A stretch of DNA of 64,000 nucleotides, taken from the NCBI GenBank assembly GCA_934233735.1, contig CAKQGQ010000001.1:124001-188000 (forward strand), given 5' to 3'. Under the pieces are notes generated by a model. It ran no database searches and was not told the DNA's origin. It worked only from the letters and a program-made list of their open reading frames with translations. Position numbers and translations under genes: made by a program. This DNA comes from an uncultured Clostridia bacterium (lineage in GTDB: Bacteria; Bacillota; Clostridia; Peptostreptococcales; Anaerovoracaceae). This document shows, piece after piece, positions 7,000-14,590 of this stretch (the first letter of the stretch is position 1; every line of letters begins with the position of its first letter).

Positions 7000-8847
7000 A
7001 TGTCTGTGAAAACCATTGCTGAGATTGAAAAAATACGCGAAAACACGCTGAACGAAATCGGAGCAAGATTCGGAATGACCGATTTTGCGGGGGCGAGAAT
7101 TCATATAATGACATGCGGCGGTGCGGGCTGCCATTCGTCCGGCTCGGGAAGGCTGCTCGAAAAATTCCGGGAACTTGCAGAGCGTGACAACATGTGCGAA
7201 GAGGTGTGTACGGTCAGAACCGGATGTTTCGGACTTTGCTCCGACGGCCCGATTATTGTAATTCAGCCGGAAAACATCATGTATGCGAAAGTACAGCCTG
7301 AAGATGTTGAAGAAATCTGGGAAAGTCATATTAGAGGAGGAAAACCTGTCGAACGACTTGTTTCCAAGAACGAAAAGGCGTTTTTCTCCAAGCAGCAGAG
7401 AATCGCACTCAAGAACTGCGGCCGCATCGACCCTGAAAACATAGACGAATATATTGCAGCTGGTGGTTATGCTGCGCTCATTAAAGTTCTCAACGGCATG
7501 GAGCCTGAGGATGTAATTGATATTGTAAAGAAATCAGGAATCCGAGGCAGAGGCGGCGGCGGATTCCCGGCAGGCAGAAAGTGGGAAGCGGCTGCAAAGC
7601 AGATGGTACCCGACAAGATTGTGTGCTGCAATGCCGACGAAGGCGACCCGGGTGCTTTTATGGACAGATCCATTCTAGAAGACGACCCGCACTCCGTAAT
7701 TGAAGCCATGATCATCACTGCCTATGCCATCGGCGCACACGAGGGATATATCTATGTCCGTGCGGAATACCCGACAGCGGTGAAAAGACTCAAAAAAGCA
7801 ATTGCGCAAGCAGAAGAATACGGGCTGCTCGGTGATAATATCTTAGGAAAAGGGTTTTCGTTCCGACTTGAGATTCGTCTGGGCGCAGGAGCTTTTGTGT
7901 GCGGAGAATCCACGGCACTTATGATTTCCATCGAAGGAAACCGAGGCGAGCCGAGACCGAAACCGCCTTCATCGGCAGAGAAAGGGCTCTTTGGCAAGCC
8001 AACGGTGCTTAATAATGTAGAAACTTTTGCGAACATCCCGCAGCTCATCATAAATGGGGCGGACTGGTTCAGAGGCATCGGAATCGAAAGGTCAACCGGA
8101 ACCAAGGTATTCGCGCTCGGAGGCAAGATTAACAATTCCGGGCTGGTTGAAATCCCAATGGGGACGACACTCCGCGAAGTGATTTACGATATCGGCGGCG
8201 GCATTCCGGGAGAGAAAAAATTCAAAGCCGCACAGACAGGCGGTCCTTCCGGCGGATGCATTCCGGCAGAACATCTTGATACATCGCTTGACTATGATTC
8301 GCTGACGCAGCTGGGTTCCATGATGGGCTCTGGCGGAATGATCGTCATGGACGAAGATACGTGCATGGTCGACATTGCAAAGTTTTTCCTTGAATTCACG
8401 GTGGACGAATCCTGCGGAAAATGTCCTCCGTGCAGAATCGGAACCAAGCGCATGCTTGAAATTTTGACAAGAATTACGGAAGGAAAAGGTTCAATGGAAG
8501 ACCTCGATGAACTCGAGAGCATGGCAAATACGGTCAAACGTGCATCGCTTTGCGGACTGGGCCAGTCGGCACCGAACCCGATTCTTTCCACAATGAAATA
8601 CTTTAAGGACGAGTACATCGCTCACGTAAGGGACAAGAAATGTCCGGCAGGTGTATGTATTTCGATGCTTCGCTTTATCATCGCCGACGAGCTCTGCAAA
8701 CGCTGCGGAATCTGTGCGAAGAACTGCCCTGTGGGTGCAATCAGCGGAAGCAAGGAACAGGCTTATGTTATCAATCAGGATAAATGTATCAAGTGCGGTG
8801 TCTGCATGGCAAGATGTCCGTTCAAATCCATCATGAAGAACGCTTAA
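7000..8847 (+). CDS. hydB: NADH-binding flavoprotein subunit of bifurcating [FeFe] hydrogenase (HydB/HndC)
   Basis: 615 residues. An N-terminal thioredoxin-like [2Fe-2S] domain (CGGAGC, then RTGCFGLC) leads into the NuoF core with NADH/FMN loop GRGGGGFPAGRKW, CNADEGDPGAF and the [4Fe-4S] motif ESCGKCPPCRIGT. A C-terminal 2x[4Fe-4S] ferredoxin domain (CKRCGICAKNC, CIKCGVCMARC) is the extra module of bifurcating HydB compared with NuoF. Expected role: flavin-based electron bifurcation or confurcation among NADH, ferredoxin and H2 in the cytosol. Bifurcation itself is inferred from architecture. Confidence 0.95.
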   Translation: MSVKTIAEIEKIRENTLNEIGARFGMTDFAGARIHIMTCGGAGCHSSGSGRLLEKFRELAERDNMCEEVCTVRTGCFGLCSDGPIIVIQPENIMYAKVQPEDVEEIWESHIRGGKPVERLVSKNEKAFFSKQQRIALKNCGRIDPENIDEYIAAGGYAALIKVLNGMEPEDVIDIVKKSGIRGRGGGGFPAGRKWEAAAKQMVPDKIVCCNADEGDPGAFMDRSILEDDPHSVIEAMIITAYAIGAHEGYIYVRAEYPTAVKRLKKAIAQAEEYGLLGDNILGKGFSFRLEIRLGAGAFVCGESTALMISIEGNRGEPRPKPPSSAEKGLFGKPTVLNNVETFANIPQLIINGADWFRGIGIERSTGTKVFALGGKINNSGLVEIPMGTTLREVIYDIGGGIPGEKKFKAAQTGGPSGGCIPAEHLDTSLDYDSLTQLGSMMGSGGMIVMDEDTCMVDIAKFFLEFTVDESCGKCPPCRIGTKRMLEILTRITEGKGSMEDLDELESMANTVKRASLCGLGQSAPNPILSTMKYFKDEYIAHVRDKKCPAGVCISMLRFIIADELCKRCGICAKNCPVGAISGSKEQAYVINQDKCIKCGVCMARCPFKSIMKNA

Positions 8848-8861
8848 GGAGGAGGACGAAA

Positions 8862-10616
8862 ATGAGTAAAGTACATGTTACAATTGACGGCATTCAGGTA
8901 TATGTGCCGGCTAGCTATACGGTTCTTGAAGCTGCAAAAGAAATAAACATTCACATTCCGACCCTCTGCTTCCTGAAAGATGTGAGCGAAATCGGATGCT
9001 GCAGAATGTGTCTGGTGGAAGTGGAAGGCGTAAGAAGTCTTCAGGCTGCATGCGTATATCCGGTAAAGGACGGAATGAAGGTAAAAACACATACACCGGA
9101 GATTATGAAAATCCGCAAGAAGAACTTGGAACTGATTCTTTCCAATCACCCTGCAAGATGCCAGAGCTGCACAAGAACCAATTCCTGCGAACTGCAGAAT
9201 CTTGCGGATACACTGGATGCAAACTTTGAAAATTACAGGAGATATCAGGAGCCGCTTACGGTTGACCTCCCGCTTGCAATCGATGACGGAATTTCGATTC
9301 AGAGGGATCCGAACCGCTGCGTGCTTTGCAGAAGATGCGTGAGCATTTGCAACGATATCCAGACAGTCGGAGCGATAAATGCAATAAACAGGGGATTTAA
9401 TACGATTATAGGCACCCCGGAAAACCGCAGTCTTGATAATACGATCTGCGTAAACTGCGGTCAGTGCATCAATGTATGCCCGACCGGTGCGCTTCAGGAG
9501 CACAGAAGCATTGACGAGGTATGGGATGCGATTTATGATCCCGACAAGTATGTCGTTGTTCAGACAGCACCTGCAGTGAGAGCAGCACTGGGCGAAGAAT
9601 TCGGAAATCCGATCGGAACCGATGTGACGGGCAAGATGGTTTCCGCACTCCGCATGGTGGGCTTTGACAAGGTATTTGACACCGATACGGCAGCCGACCT
9701 TACCATCATGGAAGAGGGCACTGAACTTATCGACAGAATCCGGGGCGGCGGAGTGCTTCCGCTCATAACGTCCTGCTCGCCGGGCTGGATTAAGTTCTGC
9801 GAACACAATTACCCGGAAATGATCCCGAACCTTTCCACTTGCAAATCCCCGCAGCAGATGATGGGAGCTGTAATCAAGAGTTATTTTGCGGAAAAGAACG
9901 GAATCAATCCGGCCAAAATAGTGGTTGTTTCCGTCATGCCTTGCACGGCAAAGAAGTTCGAGGCAAAACGCCCGGAACTTTCCGTGAACGGACTTTCGGA
10001 TGTTGACCATGTAATTACGACCAGAGAACTCGCCAGAATGATCAAATCGCTGGGTATCGAGTTTAACGCCCTCGGCGAGGGGCAGTTTGACGATCCGCTC
10101 GGGTTTTCGACCGGTGCCGGTCTCATATTCGGAACTACGGGAGGCGTTATGGAAGCTGCACTCCGGACGGTGTGCGATATCCTCAACGGAACAAGCTCCG
10201 ACGCTATCGACTATGTACAGGTGCGCGGAATCGAAGACGGAATAAAGATTGCCGAAGTGGAAATTCTTGATTTGAAGATTCGGGCGGCAGTGGCACACGG
10301 ACTCGGCAATGCAAGAAAGCTCATCGAGCGCGTCAAAGCCGGGGAAAAATTCGATTTCATCGAAATCATGGCCTGCCCGGGCGGGTGCATCAACGGCGGA
10401 GGGCAGCCGCTTCAGGTTTCCGATGTGCGCAACTGGATTGATTTCAAAGAAAAAAGAGCCCAGGCACTTTATCACGGCGACCGTGAAAAATTCGTGCGCA
10501 AGGCTCATAACAATCCTGCAATTAAGAAACTGTATAAAGAATATCTGGGCTTTGCAGGCGGCATGCGCGCGCATCAGCTCCTGCATACGAAGTATGTTGA
10601 CAGAAGCGATGTTTAG
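8862..10616 (+). CDS. hydA: [FeFe] hydrogenase catalytic subunit (HydA/HndD)
   Basis: 584 residues from ATG 8862, which has AAGGAGGAGG 5' of it; an earlier in-frame ATG inside hydB lacks an RBS. Domains in order: plant-type [2Fe-2S] (residues 1-80), a His/Cys cluster (HPARCQSCTRTNSCELQ), two [4Fe-4S] (CVLCRRCVSIC, CVNCGQCINVC), then the H-cluster domain with all three signatures: TSCSPGWIKFCE, MPCTAKKFEAKR and MACPGGCINGGGQP. A small-subunit-like C-terminal tail follows. Stop is amber. It ends 4 nt into the convergent MerR gene. Confidence 0.96.
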   Translation: MSKVHVTIDGIQVYVPASYTVLEAAKEINIHIPTLCFLKDVSEIGCCRMCLVEVEGVRSLQAACVYPVKDGMKVKTHTPEIMKIRKKNLELILSNHPARCQSCTRTNSCELQNLADTLDANFENYRRYQEPLTVDLPLAIDDGISIQRDPNRCVLCRRCVSICNDIQTVGAINAINRGFNTIIGTPENRSLDNTICVNCGQCINVCPTGALQEHRSIDEVWDAIYDPDKYVVVQTAPAVRAALGEEFGNPIGTDVTGKMVSALRMVGFDKVFDTDTAADLTIMEEGTELIDRIRGGGVLPLITSCSPGWIKFCEHNYPEMIPNLSTCKSPQQMMGAVIKSYFAEKNGINPAKIVVVSVMPCTAKKFEAKRPELSVNGLSDVDHVITTRELARMIKSLGIEFNALGEGQFDDPLGFSTGAGLIFGTTGGVMEAALRTVCDILNGTSSDAIDYVQVRGIEDGIKIAEVEILDLKIRAAVAHGLGNARKLIERVKAGEKFDFIEIMACPGGCINGGGQPLQVSDVRNWIDFKEKRAQALYHGDREKFVRKAHNNPAIKKLYKEYLGFAGGMRAHQLLHTKYVDRSDV

Positions 10617-11443
10617 CCCTCAATATTGACTGACAGCTTCACAAGATAATTATAGTAACCTTCGGTTGACAAATCGTCGAGAATCACATCCTCGTAGAAT
10701 TTGTCGCCGAGGGTTAGGTTATTTTTTGCGGCATAGTCGATGAGTTTGCGGCAGTTTGCAAAGATATTTTCATAGCCATGTTTGTCATAGACGGCAAGGC
10801 AGCGTCCACCGCGGTCGAGCGTAAGACCGTCCGCCTTGACTTTGTCAATTTCCGAAGGATGCACGACTGTATAAAACTGGCTGTATTTGTAGCCTGACTC
10901 TGTGACAGAGGAGCGCGGAATAATCGCGCCGATAGGATAAGCACTGCAGAGGTTACGCTTTTGGCAGAACGCGAAATGCTCGCCGACCGCTTCCGTGATG
11001 GCCTTTTCGTCGTCAGCGCCTTTATAGTCCGTTGTTATCAGGTATTCATCCGGGGAATTTTCGAAAACGATTTCATCGAGCGGCGCATGCAGACCTTCCT
11101 TTGTCTCTTCAATCTTCCGGTCGATATAAATCCCGGCACGCGTCAGGTCATCGATTTTTTGAGCAATCTCAGTTTTTTTAGATTCCAGAAGCCGAATGAG
11201 CGCTTCCGGCGAGCGGTTGTCCATATGCAGCTTGATTTCGTTGATGTGAACGCCAAGATCGCGCAGCGTGCGGATAATCGCAAAAGTTTCAAGCTGCGTA
11301 TAAGAGTAATAGCGATAGCCGTTTTCACCGATGATGTCCGGCTTAAAAATCCCACATTCGTCGTAATGGAAAAGCGTTTGTTTTTTCACATTAAAAAGTT
11401 TGGCAAATTCGCCGGTCGTAAAATAGTTTTTGTTCTTTTTCAC
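10613..11443 (-). CDS. MerR-family regulator with BmrR-type effector domain
   Basis: 276 residues. The N-terminal MerR helix-turn-helix (FTTGEFAKLFNVKKQTLFHYDECGIFKPD, then ENGYRYYSYTQLE) is followed by a linker helix and a GyrI-like/BmrR ligand-binding domain of about 150 residues ending in DVILDDLSTEGYYNYLVKLSV. This architecture binds hydrophobic or cationic compounds and activates efflux or detoxification genes. No transporter is adjacent, so its target is unknown. It is convergent with hydA (4-nt overlap) and divergent from prmA. Confidence 0.85.
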   Translation of the reverse strand: MKKNKNYFTTGEFAKLFNVKKQTLFHYDECGIFKPDIIGENGYRYYSYTQLETFAIIRTLRDLGVHINEIKLHMDNRSPEALIRLLESKKTEIAQKIDDLTRAGIYIDRKIEETKEGLHAPLDEIVFENSPDEYLITTDYKGADDEKAITEAVGEHFAFCQKRNLCSAYPIGAIIPRSSVTESGYKYSQFYTVVHPSEIDKVKADGLTLDRGGRCLAVYDKHGYENIFANCRKLIDYAAKNNLTLGDKFYEDVILDDLSTEGYYNYLVKLSVNIEG

Positions 11444-11582
11444 GAGGCACCTCCCGCCGCTAAGAATCGAAAGTATCGTCAGGAAAAGTATACCACATTA
11501 TCGGGAAATAGTGTATAATGAAATAGTGTTTTGCGCCAGAGCGCGCAGAAAGGGGATTTTGGGAAAATGGAGGACAATGGAA

Positions 11583-12548
11583 ATGAAATATATTCAGGCA
11601 GACATCAATGTGAATCGCGCGGGCATTGAGCCTGTGGTTTCGGCGCTTTTAGCCGTCGGGATTACAGATACGGTGGTAGAGGACCCCGCGGATATCGCAG
11701 ATCTTCTGAACAAAAAGAATGAATATGACTGGGACTATATAGATCAAAGTGTTTTGGAGCTTGAAAACGAAAAGCCGAAGGTTACGGTTTTTCTTGAGGA
11801 CGATGAGGCAGGAAGAGCGCTTTTAGAGAAGCTTCAGGTTGCTGTGGAGACTTTGAAAATTCAGGCAGAAGCAGGAATTTTTGGCGAAGACACGGATCTT
11901 GGAAGCCTAAGCGTAGATATTTCTGTCGAGGATGACAGTCAGTGGAAGGACAACTGGAAGGCCTATTTCAAACCATCAAAAATCGGCGATACCATTGTCG
12001 TGAAGCCGACATGGGAGGAATATGAGCCGGCAGAAGGCGAAAAGGTCATTGAAATCGACCCGGGCATGGCTTTCGGCACAGGCACGCACGAGACGACATC
12101 GCTTTGCATCCGTCTGATGGAGGAATATGTAAAGCCGGGCATGCGCGTGCTGGATGTGGGCTGCGGCTCGGGAATTTTGTCAATTGCAGGCGCACTTTTG
12201 GGGGCGTCAGAGGTTTTAGGCGTGGAAATCGACCCGACTGCGGTTGAAATCGCGAAGGAAAATATCGCGCTCAATGGTGTCGGCGATGTGGCGAAGGCGC
12301 AGTACGGAGACCTTACGCAGGGCATTGATTTCAAAGCGGATGTCATAGTTGCAAACCTCATGGCTGATTTGGTAATGATGCTCAGTGAGGACGTGGCCGG
12401 ACATCTTTTACCGGGAGGTCTGTATATTTCCTCGGGAATACTGACGGAAAAGGAAGTTTTGGTTGCAGATACGATGCGTGCGCTCGGATTTAAGATATTG
12501 GAAGTTAAAGAGGACGGTATGTGGTGTGCCATCGTTGCAAAGCTTTAG
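11583..12548 (+). CDS. prmA: Ribosomal protein L11 methyltransferase PrmA
   Basis: 321 residues from ATG 11583; GGAGG at 11569-11573 spaces better to it than to the ATG at 11577. The N-terminal substrate domain (residues 1-130) precedes the methyltransferase core: EIDPGMAFGTGTHETTSLC, then VLDVGCGSGILSIAGALLGA and VANLMADLVM, the post-I/NPPF-like region of the PrmA family. It trimethylates L11. Stop is amber. Followed by rsmE as in many Firmicutes; the spacer has three AAAGCTTTA copies of no evident role. Confidence 0.93.
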   Translation: MKYIQADINVNRAGIEPVVSALLAVGITDTVVEDPADIADLLNKKNEYDWDYIDQSVLELENEKPKVTVFLEDDEAGRALLEKLQVAVETLKIQAEAGIFGEDTDLGSLSVDISVEDDSQWKDNWKAYFKPSKIGDTIVVKPTWEEYEPAEGEKVIEIDPGMAFGTGTHETTSLCIRLMEEYVKPGMRVLDVGCGSGILSIAGALLGASEVLGVEIDPTAVEIAKENIALNGVGDVAKAQYGDLTQGIDFKADVIVANLMADLVMMLSEDVAGHLLPGGLYISSGILTEKEVLVADTMRALGFKILEVKEDGMWCAIVAKL

Positions 12549-12590
12549 GAGGTTTTAAAAAGCTTTAAAAAGCTTTAGAGGGAGCAAAGT

Positions 12591-13367
12591 ATGATTAAAT
12601 TTTTTGTGGAGCCTGATGCGGTCTGCGGGGCAAATATTTATTTGGACAAGTCTGAGGACATTCGGCACTTGACCAAGGTTTTGCGGGCAAAAATCGGAGA
12701 TGCGGTTGTAATTTCGGACGGCATGGACTGGGAATATGAAACGGAGATTGCCGGAATAGACGCAGACAGCGTGACGCTGCGCATTCTGGATAAACAAAAA
12801 TTTGCGAGGGAGCCGCGCGTGCGCGTGAGCCTTTATCAGGGCATTCCCAAGGCCTCCAAGATGGAGGTCATTATTCAGAAAACCGTTGAGATGGGGGTGG
12901 ATACAATCATTCCGACCTTCATGGAGCGTACCGTCGTGGTCGATAAAGGTCAGTTCGGCAAGAAGCTTTCACGCTGGCAGAAAATCAGCGATGAAGCGGT
13001 CAAGCAGTGCAAGCGTGGGATGATTCCCGAAGTCAGACAGCCGCTTTTATTCGCAGAGGTTTTGAAGGAGCTTGCAGCCGATTACGACTTGGTAATCTGT
13101 CCGTACGAAAATGAAGAAAACCGCACGATGAAGGATTGTCTGCGGGAATTTGCCGCGCAGGAAAATCAAGTGGGTTCCAACGGCAAAGCGCCGAGAATTG
13201 CGGTTCTTATCGGCCCGGAAGGCGGATTCAGCGAGAAGGAAATCGAAAAGCTTACGAAAGCGGCCGATGGCGCAGTGCAGCTTGTTTCCCTCGGGAAAAT
13301 AATTCTCAGGACGGAAACGGCAGGGCTCGCGGCACTTGCGATGATTATGTATGAAATGGAATTGTAG
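12591..13367 (+). CDS. rsmE: 16S rRNA m3U1498 methyltransferase RsmE
   Basis: 258 residues, typical for this SPOUT family. The N-terminal PUA-like domain has HLTKVLRAKIGDAVVISDG, and the C-terminal SPOUT knot carries LIGPEGGFSEKEIE and SLGKIILRTETAGLAAL, the trefoil-knot SAM motifs. It methylates U1498 in the decoding centre. Second gene of the prmA-rsmE operon, with RBS GAGGGAGC. Stop is amber. Confidence 0.95.
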   Translation: MIKFFVEPDAVCGANIYLDKSEDIRHLTKVLRAKIGDAVVISDGMDWEYETEIAGIDADSVTLRILDKQKFAREPRVRVSLYQGIPKASKMEVIIQKTVEMGVDTIIPTFMERTVVVDKGQFGKKLSRWQKISDEAVKQCKRGMIPEVRQPLLFAEVLKELAADYDLVICPYENEENRTMKDCLREFAAQENQVGSNGKAPRIAVLIGPEGGFSEKEIEKLTKAADGAVQLVSLGKIILRTETAGLAALAMIMYEMEL

Positions 13368-13397
13368 AAGAAACTTTACACTTGTTTCAAATAAAAG

Positions 13398-13419
13398 ACG
13401 CGTCCAAGTGCGGGCGCGT
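13398..13419. terminator. Bidirectional hairpin between rsmE and the DtxR-family gene
   Basis: Arms ACGCGTCC and GGGCGCGT form an 8-bp stem with one G-T pair, flanked by AAAA on the left and TTAAATTTATTTTT on the right. It can serve both convergent genes. Confidence 0.7.
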
Positions 13420-13439
13420 TAAATTTATTTTTGGCGAAA

Positions 13440-13811
13440 TTATTTTGCGTACATCTTCGCGTGGCGTTTCAATGCCTCGAAAGACTGATCGCTGATATGG
13501 TGTTCCATTTTGCAGGCATCTTCCGCTGCGACAGCAGGGTCGACTCCTAAATTGATTAAAAACTGTGAAATCAATGTATGGCGCTCATAAATCTTTTCGG
13601 CAATTTCCCTTCCGGACTCAGTCAAAGTCAGATAGCCGTTTGCATCCGAAATGACATAGCCGTCGTTTTTCAGAATACCTAAGGCACGGCTGACGCTCGG
13701 CTTGCTGAAGCCCATTTCCTCGCTCACATCGATGGCACGCACCGTCGGGTGTTTTTTCGATAAAACCAAAATTGTCTCCAGATACATTTCACCGGATTCC
13801 TGTATTGCCAT
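13440..13811 (-). CDS. DtxR/MntR-family metal-dependent repressor
   Basis: 123 residues starting MAIQESGEMYLETILVLSKK, with GGAGGTGC just upstream; a longer in-frame extension has no RBS. It has a winged helix-turn-helix (IDVSEEMGFSKPSVSRALGILKNDGYV) and a metal-binding/dimerisation domain with the expected ligand-rich ERHTLISQFL, EEDACKMEHHIS pattern (E/H/C). There is no SH3-like third domain, as in MntR-type proteins. It is divergent from the feo operon, making it the obvious candidate iron (or manganese) sensor for that operon. Confidence 0.9.
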   Translation of the reverse strand: MAIQESGEMYLETILVLSKKHPTVRAIDVSEEMGFSKPSVSRALGILKNDGYVISDANGYLTLTESGREIAEKIYERHTLISQFLINLGVDPAVAAEDACKMEHHISDQSFEALKRHAKMYAK

Positions 13812-13926
13812 AAAGCACCTCCAATTAAAAGCTACCTCTATGTTAGCACAAAGAAACCTGTTTTTCAAGCGTTGAAATTTCGATGAAAAAAATAGAAAAA
13901 TCTTCATAAAATTTTTAAAAAAAGTG

Positions 13927-13955
13927 TTGACAAAGAAAGGACTAAATAGTATAGT
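13927..13955 (+). promoter_or_regulatory. Promoter of the feo operon
   Basis: TTGACA (13927-13932), a 17-bp spacer and TATAGT (13950-13955) form a near-consensus sigma-A promoter. The predicted transcript would start around 13962, so the following four-repeat array lies entirely in the untranslated leader. Confidence 0.8.
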
Positions 13956-13963
13956 ATTGCTGT

Positions 13964-14083
13964 GGTTAGCGAGAGCTAACCTTGCTTAAAGCAAAAAGGT
14001 TAGTGGAAGCTAACCTAAATTTTGTTGAACAGGTTAGTGGAAGCTAACCTTTAAAATAGCCGAGAAGTTAGTGCGAGCTAACC
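13964..14083. repeat. Four 18-nt palindromes at exact 34-nt period in the feo leader
   Basis: Copies lie at 13964-13981, 13998-14015, 14032-14049 and 14066-14083. Each is GGTTAG(C/T)-NNNN-GCTAACC (the fourth starts AGTTAG). Central tetranucleotides are GAGA, GGAA, GGAA and GCGA, all fitting the GNRA tetraloop rule. In RNA each copy closes with a C-G or U-G pair. The three 16-nt spacers are unrelated in sequence but identical in length. The half-site GGTTAG/CTAACC also resembles the core of DtxR/IdeR boxes, but arms are 6 bp apart rather than the usual 1. Either operators or RNA hairpins are possible. Confidence 0.9.
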
Positions 14084-14110
14084 TCAAGAGTGCAGGAATG
14101 GAGGGAAAAT

Positions 14111-14323
14111 ATGATGCCTTTAACCTTATCAGAACGGGGTGAAACCAGCGTCATTAAAAAGATTGGCGGAAGTCCCGAAGTAAAGAAACATTTAGAAAAT
14201 CTGGGCTTCGTGGTAGGCGGCGATGTCACCATCGTGAACGCGCTCGGCGGAAACCTGATTGTAAATGTCAAAGAATCCCGTGTCGCAATCAGTCACGAGA
14301 TGGCACAGAAAATCATGGTATAG
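14111..14323 (+). CDS. feoA: FeoA-like SH3 domain protein (first copy)
   Basis: 70 residues starting MMPLTLSERGETSVIKKIGG, with GGAGGG 5-8 nt upstream of the tandem ATGs. It has the short beta-barrel FeoA fold (LGFVVGGDVTIVNALGGNLIVNVKESRVAISHEMAQKIMV). FeoA domains bind the cytosolic face of FeoB and modulate Fe(II) uptake. It is the first of two feoA genes in a row. Stop is amber. Confidence 0.92.
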   Translation: MMPLTLSERGETSVIKKIGGSPEVKKHLENLGFVVGGDVTIVNALGGNLIVNVKESRVAISHEMAQKIMV

Positions 14324-14358
14324 CATGATATAAACTCATTCAGAAAGGAATTGAAATA

Positions 14359-14589
14359 ATGAAAACATTGAAAGAAGTAAAAGTCGGAGAAGACGCAGTG
14401 GTAAAAAGACTTCACGGCGAAGGCGCGACCAAGCGCAGAATCATGGATATGGGAATTACAAAAGGCACGGCGGTGCATGTAAGAAAAGTTGCACCTTTAG
14501 GCGACCCCATTGAGCTTACTGTAAGAGGCTATGAGCTTTCCATCAGAAAAGCCGATGCCGAAATGATCGAAGTGGAGGGAGATGAATAA
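14359..14589 (+). CDS. feoA: FeoA (second copy)
   Basis: 76 residues, MKTLKEVKVGEDAVVKRLHGEG followed by KRRIMDMGITKGTAVHVRKVAPLGDPIELTVRGYELSIRKADAEMIEV. This is the canonical FeoA form, with the conserved DMGITKG and PLGDP motifs. Its stop lies 1 nt before the preferred feoB start, so translation is coupled. Tandem feoA genes are common in Clostridia. Confidence 0.95.
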   Translation: MKTLKEVKVGEDAVVKRLHGEGATKRRIMDMGITKGTAVHVRKVAPLGDPIELTVRGYELSIRKADAEMIEVEGDE

Positions 14590-14590
14590 A

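Noticed and set aside
8844..10586. 580-codon open frame antisense to hydA
   Set aside because: It mirrors a GC-rich, Cys-rich gene with all hydrogenase motifs on the plus strand, and has no recognisable domain or RBS of its own.
12549..12590. Triplicate AAAGCTTTA between prmA and rsmE
   Set aside because: Very short, AT-rich and overlapping the end of prmA; likely slippage without a role.
13964..14083. CRISPR array
   Set aside because: Repeats are only 18 nt and spacers 16 nt, there are four units, no cas genes, and the array sits directly in the feo leader.
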